A DNA stretch of 45,465 bases, taken from a virus. This document shows, one piece after another, positions 40,167 through 45,465 of this stretch. The DNA is taken from the IMG/VR virus record IMGVR_UViG_3300025009_000176, positions 1 through 45,465 of that record; one strand, 5' to 3'. The notes beneath the pieces were generated by a model, which did no database searches, was not told where the DNA came from, and saw only the letters and a list, made by a program, of their open reading frames with translations. Position numbers and translations under genes: made by a program. Numbering within the stretch: position 1 is the first letter of the stretch; each line of letters begins with the position of its first letter.

Positions 40167-41434
40167 GCACATCGATCGTGATCGCCAGTGACTCGCTCGA
40201 CGTGCTGCGACAGCTCGACGCGGCGACGTTCGACGCGGTGGTGTGTGACCCGCCCGCGGGCGTGGCGTTCATGGGCCGCGCGTGGGATAGCGCGCGCGGC
40301 GGGCGAGACGCGTGGATCGAGTGTCTCGCCGCGATCATGCGCGAGGCGTGCCGCGTCCTGCGACCCGGTGGGCACGCGCTCGTGTGGGCACTACCGCGGA
40401 CGTCGCACTGGACCGCGATGGCATGCGAGAACGCGGGCTTCGAGATCCGCGACTCGATCTCGCACATGTTCGGTAGCGGATTTCCGAAGTCGCTCGACGT
40501 GAGCAAAGCGATCGACGCCGCCGCGGGCGTGACGCGTGAGGTCGTGGGGCGCCACGCGCACCCCGCCACGAGCATCCACACGCAAGGCGCGAGGACACTG
40601 CCGCTAGACGTCGACATCACGACCGCCGCGACCGCCGACGCGCAGCGCTGGTCCGGATGGGGCACCGCGCTAAAGCCAGGGCACGAGGTGTGGTGGCTGT
40701 GCCGAAAGCCGCTCGCGGGCACCGTCGCGGCGAACGTGCTCGGGCATGGCACTGGGGCGCTGCACGTGGACGCGTGCCGGGTTGCAAGCGACACGCCCGC
40801 CGCGACCGTCTACGGCGGCGCGAAGGGTGGTGGTGGTGTATTCGGTACTAGCTCTAAGTACACGACGGAGCCACACGACGTCGGCCGCTGGCCGCCCAAC
40901 GTCGTACTGACGCACTCAGGAGCGTGCACCGACGCGGCGTGCGCGCCGGACTGCCCCGCGCGAGCGCTGGGCGCCGCCGCCCGCTTCTACCCGACGTTCG
41001 ATCCCGACCCGATCGGGATAGAGCCGTTCGTGTACGTCGCCAAGCCGAGCACGCGCGAGCGCGAGGCCGGATGCGAAGCGCTTCCCGCGCGCGCGGCCGC
41101 GGAGCTCGTCGATCGCACCGCGGATAGCGCGGGCATGTCGTCACCGCGGGCCGGCGCCGGACGCACCGCGACCGCGCGTCACAACACGCACCCCACGGTC
41201 AAGCCGATCGCGCTCATGCGGTGGCTGGTGCGGCTCGTGACGCCCCCCGGCGGCGCGGTCATCGATCCGTTCGCGGGCAGCGGGACCACAGGGTGCGCGT
41301 GTGCGATCGAGGGCTTCGACTTCGCGGGGATCGAGCTCGACCCGGCGCACGTCGCGATCGCCCGAGCGCGCATCGCGTGGCACACGGCACACCCGACCGC
41401 GTTCGATCGAAAAGCGAAGCGCGATGCCGCGTAA
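40163..41434 (+). CDS. DNA methyltransferase (N4/N6 class) with DPPA motif
   Basis: 423 residues. Motif IV is DPPAGVAFMGRAWD (Asp29 to Ala32), an alternative to DPPY known in phage methyltransferases; motif I is VIDPFAGSGTTGCACAIEGF followed by GIELDP near the end, so the order is IV before I (beta class). NTHPTVKPIALMRWLV is the TRD-end signature common in this family. Two methyltransferases in the genome imply layered modification. Target sequence unknown. Confidence 0.82.
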   Translation: MSTSIVIASDSLDVLRQLDAATFDAVVCDPPAGVAFMGRAWDSARGGRDAWIECLAAIMREACRVLRPGGHALVWALPRTSHWTAMACENAGFEIRDSISHMFGSGFPKSLDVSKAIDAAAGVTREVVGRHAHPATSIHTQGARTLPLDVDITTAATADAQRWSGWGTALKPGHEVWWLCRKPLAGTVAANVLGHGTGALHVDACRVASDTPAATVYGGAKGGGGVFGTSSKYTTEPHDVGRWPPNVVLTHSGACTDAACAPDCPARALGAAARFYPTFDPDPIGIEPFVYVAKPSTREREAGCEALPARAAAELVDRTADSAGMSSPRAGAGRTATARHNTHPTVKPIALMRWLVRLVTPPGGAVIDPFAGSGTTGCACAIEGFDFAGIELDPAHVAIARARIAWHTAHPTAFDRKAKRDAA

Positions 41435-43469
41435 CGCGACGATCACAGTCTACCGCGGCGCGCGCAACGCCGTGCCGATCGCGCGCGATGAGCTATCGTG
41501 GGACGCGTTCGTCGCGGAAGTCGAGGCGCTGTGTCGCGAGGAGGACCCCGCGACCGACAAGCGCGACCTCGTGGCGTTCGGGCCGTACCGGCTCGCGCCC
41601 GGCACCACCCGCGCCGCGGACAACGTCGAGGCGATGAGCGCGATCGCGATGCTCGACGTGGATCACGAGGTCGACCTCGGCGCGCTCCGCGAGCGCATCC
41701 GCGCGCTCGGCGTGGCGGCGATCGTCCACGGTTCACCGAGCGACGACGAAGCCGGCGATCGCCGTGTGCGTGTGTACGTCGCCCTCGACGATGAGCACGC
41801 ACCGAGCGACGCCGGACGCGTACGCCGCGCGGTCGCGGAGCTGCTCGGTGTGTGCGACGATCCGGCGACACACAACGCCGACCGGATCGGGTTCGTCGGG
41901 CGCCTAGCCGGCACCGCGCCGCGGTACGTCGAGCGCTTCGACGGAGCGCCGATCGCGCTCGCAGCCGTGCGGGATTGCGCCGCTTTCGGGGCATCGCGAC
42001 CGGTATCCGGATCGGGCGAGAATCCCGCGCCGATCACACGGCCGACCGCCGCGAACGACGCGGCCGCCGCGGCGATCGTGGGCGCCCTCGGACCCGCCGC
42101 GGGGTGGGCCGGCAGCAAGCACCGCGTGGTCGGAGCGCTCGGCGGGATCTTGCGCAAGTGCGGATGGCCTCGCGATGTCGCCGGCGAGCTCGTGCGCACG
42201 TGGATCGCGAACGACGCGCGCGACGTGGACGCGGGTGTGCGATGGGCGACCGCGGCGTGGGATCGCGAGGCGTCGGAGGTGAGCGGCCGCCAAGCCTTAG
42301 ACGCCGTGGTCGGCGCCGACGTGGGCCGCGTGATCGAGGAGTGCGCGCTGCTTCCGTGGCGTGCTCGCGGTGCGGCCGCACCGGACGCGGATCGCCCGCC
42401 CGCTATCGACGCGGGCGACTACGCTACGCTGCGCCGCGTTCGCCTCGACGTGATGCCGCCGCCGATGCGCTACGTGGTGCCGGCGCTCGAGCTGGCGCCG
42501 GGGAAGGTGTCGGCGATCCAGGGCTTCGCGAACGCGGGTAAGACACCGTTCGCGCTCGTGCTCGCGACGTGCGTCGCCGCGGGGATCGACTTCCTGGGGA
42601 TGAGCACCGTGCGCACCTCGGTGGCGTACTTCGATCACGAGGCCTCCCCGCTCACGCAGGAGCGCGCTATCCGGATTCGGTGCGGGCTAGGCCTCGATGT
42701 CGCGCCGGCGGGGCTGCACCTTTTCAACGCCGAACCGTTCAGCTTGGCGCTAATCGCCGACGCGCGGCAGGCGATCGCCGATCACCAGATCGGGATGATC
42801 GTGATCGACACGTACAGCTCCGCGCTGCCCGACGACGGAGGCTCATTCAACGACTCAACGTTTCGCTCGTGGGCCACCGCGCTAGGCCGCATGAGCGCGG
42901 AGCTCGACGTGGTGGTCGTGATCCTGCTGCACGAAGCTAAGACCGGATCGGGACTGCGCGCTATCAGCGGCCACGGCTCACTCGCTGGCGCGCTACAGGC
43001 GGCGATCGCCCTGACGCACCCAGACGAGGAGGACGTCGCCCGTGTGCGCGTGTCGTGCGCACGCGCCACGCGCAAGGGATTCGCCCCGTTCGACGTGGTG
43101 TGGTCGGACAGCGAGGACGCGACCGCGCCCACCGGCGACGCGCTAGTCGCTACGCGCGAGGCCGCCGCCGCACCCGCCGTGACGGCGCCCGCGGCGGCGC
43201 GCAACGCCCGCGCGATCGCCGACACCCGCACTGCCGGCGAGGCTATCATGCGCAGCGCCCCACGCGGCGTGACTGTGCCGCGTAGCGAGCTGATCGCCCT
43301 CGGCGGCGAGTCGCGCGCGGCGTGTGTGCGCGCGATACAACGGCTTGTTGCGGCGGGATTGATCGCGTACTCTCCGCCCGCGGCGTACGGCGTGTCCGCC
43401 GCGGGCGCGACGGCGGACGCTCTCGCGATCGCCACCGCGCTAGGCGCGGTCGGTGGGTTCCAGCGCTAG
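41424..43469 (+). CDS. Primase-helicase (AEP primase plus RecA-type helicase)
   Basis: 681 residues, start 11 bases inside the preceding gene. Residues 60-130: MSAIAMLDVDHEVDLGALRE, with Asp78 and Asp80, then VHGSPSDDEAGDRRVRVYVA, resemble the AEP/PrimPol catalytic D-x-D and H. About residues 360-540: FANAGKTPFAL (Walker A Lys373), IGMIVIDTYSSAL (Asp462) and VVILLHEAKTGSG match RepA/DnaB-type AAA_25 helicases. C-terminal wHTH-like region. Together they make primers and open the replication fork. Its stop shares a CTAG with the stop of the opposing gene. Confidence 0.8.
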   Translation: MPRNATITVYRGARNAVPIARDELSWDAFVAEVEALCREEDPATDKRDLVAFGPYRLAPGTTRAADNVEAMSAIAMLDVDHEVDLGALRERIRALGVAAIVHGSPSDDEAGDRRVRVYVALDDEHAPSDAGRVRRAVAELLGVCDDPATHNADRIGFVGRLAGTAPRYVERFDGAPIALAAVRDCAAFGASRPVSGSGENPAPITRPTAANDAAAAAIVGALGPAAGWAGSKHRVVGALGGILRKCGWPRDVAGELVRTWIANDARDVDAGVRWATAAWDREASEVSGRQALDAVVGADVGRVIEECALLPWRARGAAAPDADRPPAIDAGDYATLRRVRLDVMPPPMRYVVPALELAPGKVSAIQGFANAGKTPFALVLATCVAAGIDFLGMSTVRTSVAYFDHEASPLTQERAIRIRCGLGLDVAPAGLHLFNAEPFSLALIADARQAIADHQIGMIVIDTYSSALPDDGGSFNDSTFRSWATALGRMSAELDVVVVILLHEAKTGSGLRAISGHGSLAGALQAAIALTHPDEEDVARVRVSCARATRKGFAPFDVVWSDSEDATAPTGDALVATREAAAAPAVTAPAAARNARAIADTRTAGEAIMRSAPRGVTVPRSELIALGGESRAACVRAIQRLVAAGLIAYSPPAAYGVSAAGATADALAIATALGAVGGFQR

Positions 43470-43867
43470 CCTAGCCACCCCGCCACCGTCGTCACCACGC
43501 GCTCGACGTCGGCGGCGATCGAGTCGGCGACCCACTCATGCGAGATCGCGCTGTGGCCGCTCATCGGGCCCCGCTTGATCTTCGCGGCGGCCTCCACCCG
43601 CGCGTGATTCGCGTCGCGGTACCACGACCACCGTGACGTGGCCCACTCGATCACCGGGGTGGGATGCGCACCCGCGGCGAGCAGACACCACACATCCGCG
43701 AGGATGTCGTGCTTGGGTGCGTCGGCGCGATCCGCGCCGCTCGCGCCAGCGTAGGCCGCGGTCGATCGATCACGGGCGAAGCGCGCAGCGTCGCGGCACC
43801 GCTCGGCGATCGTCGCTGGCAGCGCGGCGCGCCCGGCGGTGAGCCTGGCGAAGTCCGCGGACGTCAC
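43466..43867 (-). CDS. Hypothetical protein, minus-strand operon
   Basis: 133 residues from GTG overlapping the previous stop (43864-43867). Helical: TAGRAALPATIAERCRDAAR, then KHDILADVWCLLAAGAHPTP, VIEWATSRWSWYRDANHARV. No family recognised. Converges with the primase-helicase gene; the stop codons overlap at 43466-43469. Confidence 0.5.
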   Translation of the reverse strand: MTSADFARLTAGRAALPATIAERCRDAARFARDRSTAAYAGASGADRADAPKHDILADVWCLLAAGAHPTPVIEWATSRWSWYRDANHARVEAAAKIKRGPMSGHSAISHEWVADSIAADVERVVTTVAGWLG

Positions 43868-44196
43868 GACGTCACCGCGAGCGCGGCGTCGATCGCCCGA
43901 CCGATCAGCGCCTTGCCGAAATCGCACCCGGGCCACGGCGTGCGCTCCTGGATCTCGCGCACCAGTCCGGATCGGATCACCAGCAGTGCCGCCCTACGCT
44001 CCGCACGCGCGGCCGCGATCGCGGCGTCCCGGGCGGGCAACGGGCCCTGGTCATCGGCAGGAGCGAGCTCCCGGCTCGACACCCAGATATCGCCGTCATG
44101 CAGCCGCACCCGGGCGTCGGTCATGGCCGGCCCCAGCGGCTCCCACGCGGTCACGACGCCGAGCTCGCCGCGGAATCGCACTACGCGGCCGATCAC
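43864..44196 (-). CDS. Hypothetical protein, minus-strand operon
   Basis: 110 residues from GTG overlapping the winged-helix gene stop. Beta-rich front (VIGRVVRFRGELGVVTAWEP, DARVRLHDGDIWVSSRELAP) like a small barrel (Tudor or KOW-like), then a helical half. Not recognised. An upstream GTG at 44211 is less likely because the overlap start matches the operon pattern. Confidence 0.5.
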   Translation of the reverse strand: MIGRVVRFRGELGVVTAWEPLGPAMTDARVRLHDGDIWVSSRELAPADDQGPLPARDAAIAAARAERRAALLVIRSGLVREIQERTPWPGCDFGKALIGRAIDAALAVTS

Positions 44197-44588
44197 GACG
44201 TCACCGCCCACCGCCCGTCACGGAGCACCGCGAGGCCGGAGCCGCGGAGCGACGCCAGCGCTCGCGACGTCGCACGGGACCCGCACGCCACGCGAGCGCG
44301 CAGCTCCTGCTCCGTGAGGCCATCGGGCGCCTCGACGAGCGCATCCACGATCGCGTCCCGGGCGGTCGTGGTCGCGGCTGCCGCGGCGGCCGCGCGGGTG
44401 GCGTTCGCCCCCGCTCCAGCGGGCGCCGCCGCGTCGAAGCGCGCGCTCGCCGCCACGACGCGCCGATACGCCATCGATATCGCCGAGCCGCGGGGTAGCG
44501 GTCGACCGCGAGACACCGTCGCGTACGCGCGGCGGCACAGCGTGGTGAGATTGCTCAGGGCGTCGAGTAGATCGTCTTGGTCGCTCAT
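44193..44588 (-). CDS. Winged-helix regulator candidate
   Basis: 131 residues. A very good ribosome-binding site AGGAGG is 6 bases before the ATG. Acidic helical start (DQDDLLDALSNLTTLCRRAY), an Ala/Thr linker and a C-terminal winged-helix-like region (IVDALVEAPDGLTEQELRAR, SRATSRALASLRGSGLAVLR, DGRWAVTS). The wing strand L-A-V-L-R-D-G-R-W fits. As the first gene leftward from the right-end control region, it is a candidate early repressor or activator. Confidence 0.6.
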   Translation of the reverse strand: MSDQDDLLDALSNLTTLCRRAYATVSRGRPLPRGSAISMAYRRVVAASARFDAAAPAGAGANATRAAAAAAATTTARDAIVDALVEAPDGLTEQELRARVACGSRATSRALASLRGSGLAVLRDGRWAVTS

Positions 44589-44696
44589 CCGGTACCTCCT
44601 AGGTCAGGGTCGCCGGATGCACTCCGCGTGCCTACGTAGCGAGGGGCGAGCGGCACCACTCCGCGGGACCCCGTGTGCATATGACCGCCCGTGTGC

Positions 44697-44737
44697 GAAA
44701 GATCAACGATCACAACTACTTACGCCAGTGCGCCTTG
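44697..44737. repeat. Direct repeat, copy 1 (GATCAACGATC / CTACTTACGCC)
   Basis: AAGATCAACGATC (from 44699) followed by CTACTTACGCC (44716-44726) recurs 110 bp to the right with few changes. It lies within 150 bp of the winged-helix start, so an operator or iteron is likely. Confidence 0.6.
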
Positions 44738-44806
44738 TGTTTCACACACTTCCATTTACAGTGTACCCTAAGGGTGCCGATGGGCTGAGGCGTGCAACCG
44801 GCATGT

Positions 44807-44847
44807 AAAAGATCAATGATCTTCGCTACTTACGCCCGCTGTGCCTC
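44807..44847. repeat. Direct repeat, copy 2 with 15-bp palindrome
   Basis: AAGATCAATGATCTT (44809-44823) is a perfect palindrome with a single central base, then CTACTTACGCC at 44826-44836. Both words are exactly 110 bp from copy 1, close to a whole number of helical turns. Confidence 0.6.
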
Positions 44848-44873
44848 GGTGTCCCGAGCACCGCAGAGCCGCG

Positions 44874-44914
44874 CCCCCTAGGGGGACCCCCTTAAGGGGG
44901 CCCCCGGGGGCGGG
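44874..44914. other. Alternating C5/G5 palindrome block
   Basis: The stretch reads C5-TA-G5-A-C5-TTAA-G5-C5-G5-C-G3. It contains perfect palindromes CCCCCTAGGGGG and CCCCCTTAAGGGGG, and four G-runs that could fold as a G-quadruplex. It could also act as a strong terminator in front of the minus-strand operon. Confidence 0.75.
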
Positions 44915-44920
44915 CGCGAG

Positions 44921-45169
44921 CTATGCCACGGTGCGCGGCGTGTACCGTGGGCACCACGCGGTGGCGATCGGATCCCCGACGACGCGGTGCCACCGGCGCC
45001 CACCCGGCACCCCGCAGGTAAGGCACCGCCGTCGCGCGTGGCGGGGTCACGGTGCCCGTTTCGCCGCGAGGTGTGGTCCTTGGACGTCTGCGATCGAGGG
45101 CTCCGCCGTGGCCCCGTCTAGCGCCAGCACGGCGCGATCGTGGTTATCCCCGGTGATTATCGCGTATGG
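44921..45169 (-). pseudogene. Broken zinc-ribbon-like gene
   Basis: One minus-strand frame reads ITGDNHDRAVLALDGATAEP..., is interrupted by TGA at 45047-45049, and resumes as RRRCLTCGVPGGRRWHRVVG with DPIATAWCPRYTPRTVA before TAG at 44921. The part after TGA has a zinc-ribbon C-x2-C ... C pattern, and the part before looks ordinary. No start codon is visible just after the TGA. A gene decayed by one stop, or a frame-matched coincidence, are the options. Confidence 0.35.
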
Positions 45170-45173
45170 TCAC

Positions 45174-45206
45174 TGCACTATATGACCACGCGTGACACGT
45201 AGTGCA
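45174..45206. repeat. Inverted repeat TGCACTA ... TAGTGCA
   Basis: Two 7-base arms separated by 19 bases. Between them is TATGACCACGCGTGACAC. Possibly a protein-binding site in the right-end control region. Confidence 0.45.
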
Positions 45207-45246
45207 TTGTCATCGGTTGTCACTGTACGGATCGGCGGCCGTCGCG

Positions 45247-45270
45247 CACCATGACACGGCGATCATGGTG
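45247..45270. promoter_or_regulatory. Palindromic operator-like site A
   Basis: CACCATGA-N8-TCATGGTG, with 8-base perfect arms. Read on the other strand, its 22-base core matches the site at 45396-45417 at 20 positions, and the site at 45327-45348 at about 16. Confidence 0.55.
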
Positions 45271-45326
45271 AGCTTTCCGCAGTGATTACGCCCGCTTAGC
45301 CCGGTGTGCGCGTCACGCGGCCGCGC

Positions 45327-45348
45327 CGCATGATCTCGGTGTCATAGC
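45327..45348. promoter_or_regulatory. Operator-like site B
   Basis: A diverged copy sharing CATGATC, then GTGTCAT with the same spacing as sites A and C. Confidence 0.4.
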
Positions 45349-45395
45349 GGGTAATCGCTAGCCGTTACGCGTGCTTAGCGCGAGACGCTGCGCCT

Positions 45396-45417
45396 ACCAT
45401 GATCGCTGTGCCATGGT
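45396..45417. promoter_or_regulatory. Operator-like site C
   Basis: ACCATG-N10-CATGGT. Nearly identical to the complement of site A, so the set is oriented head to head around the middle of the region. Confidence 0.5.
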
Positions 45418-45465
45418 CGACCCCCTCGCGGCGGGGTATACGCCCCCCGGCACGGCCTTCCACGA

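Larger units (their letters stand above)
44589..45465. other. Right-end non-coding control region, origin candidate
   Basis: About 0.9 kb with no intact gene. It holds two 110-bp spaced repeats, a palindromic C5/G5 block, remnants of a zinc-ribbon gene, three related palindromes, several TTACGC words and the inverted repeat TGCACTA...TAGTGCA. It separates leftward and rightward operons, so it probably contains early promoters and perhaps the replication origin. Confidence 0.5.

Noticed and set aside
44841-45185. 114-codon plus-strand frame in the right-end region
   Set aside because: Pro/Arg-rich low complexity, no ribosome site, crosses the palindrome block; control elements explain the region better.
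1-45465. Temperate or transposable (Mu-type) life style because of the Mu-like virion genes
   Set aside because: No integrase, MuA/MuB transposase, excisionase or clear lysogeny repressor pair was seen; replication genes are those of a lytic phage.
1-45465. Cyanobacterial host because GCGATCGC-like words are frequent
   Set aside because: The words follow from frequent GCG/ATC/GAC codons in very GC-rich genes; no photosynthesis genes are present.

Overview
The window looks like the complete, or nearly complete, genome of a strictly lytic tailed phage with a contractile (Mu-like) tail. The DNA is very GC-rich. Genes are packed end to end, mostly with 4-base ATGA or GTGA overlaps, and GTG starts are common. 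No integrase, transposase, excisionase, tRNA or rRNA was seen. The host is not stated by the sequence. Two lipoprotein-like gene products, one carrying an Asp-Ala-Gly-Pro linker after its lipobox, resemble secreted proteins of Myxococcota, so a myxobacterial host is my best inference; other high-GC hosts remain possible.

Layout. (1) 179-2663, plus strand: six or seven small genes, mostly unassigned, the last two well-marked ones being an HTH protein that could be the small terminase and a small lipoprotein; the first two genes share a duplicated hairpin leader. (2) 2699-5730, minus strand: large terminase and a portal-like protein with an N-terminal helix-turn-helix. This packaging pair is inverted relative to the head genes. 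(3) 5807-25305, plus strand: one long late operon starting at a good sigma-70-like promoter. It holds Mu-type protease with nested scaffold, decoration protein, major capsid, adaptor and neck proteins, sheath, tube, tail chaperones with a -1 frameshift site, tape measure, hub/spike, baseplate wedge proteins, fibres, a Cys/His peptidase and two holin-like membrane proteins. (4) 25531-43469, plus strand: replication and nucleic-acid metabolism. It holds a pentapeptide protein, PD-(D/E)XK nuclease, SF2 helicase, a metzincin lipoprotein, a ssDNA-binding candidate, family A DNA polymerase with an inserted zinc knuckle, nucleotidase, DEDDh exonuclease, a short beta-clamp-like protein, RuvC-like resolvase, two DNA methyltransferases, a ParB-like protein, an Arg/Glu repeat protein, metallophosphoesterase, a dNTP pyrophosphohydrolase-like protein and a primase-helicase. 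(5) 43466-44588, minus strand: three small genes led by a winged-helix regulator. (6) 44589-45465: about 0.9 kb without an intact gene, rich in palindromes and direct repeats; it is the best place for an origin and the early operators.

How it works together. The inferred plan is an early regulatory region at 44.6-45.5 kb (joined to the left end if the molecule is circular or circularly permuted), firing leftward into the winged-helix operon and rightward into the small left-end genes. The replication block supplies a nearly self-contained replisome (PolA, clamp, ssDNA-binding protein, primase-helicase, resolvase) with DNA modification. The late promoter at 5770 drives the virion and lysis genes, and sits beside an inverted repeat and an HTH-tagged portal gene that could form a feedback switch. 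The least familiar elements are the 12-copy ADPAYREE repeat protein, the metzincin lipoprotein inside the replication block, the HTH-portal fusion, the zinc-knuckle polymerase, and the palindrome cluster at the right end.
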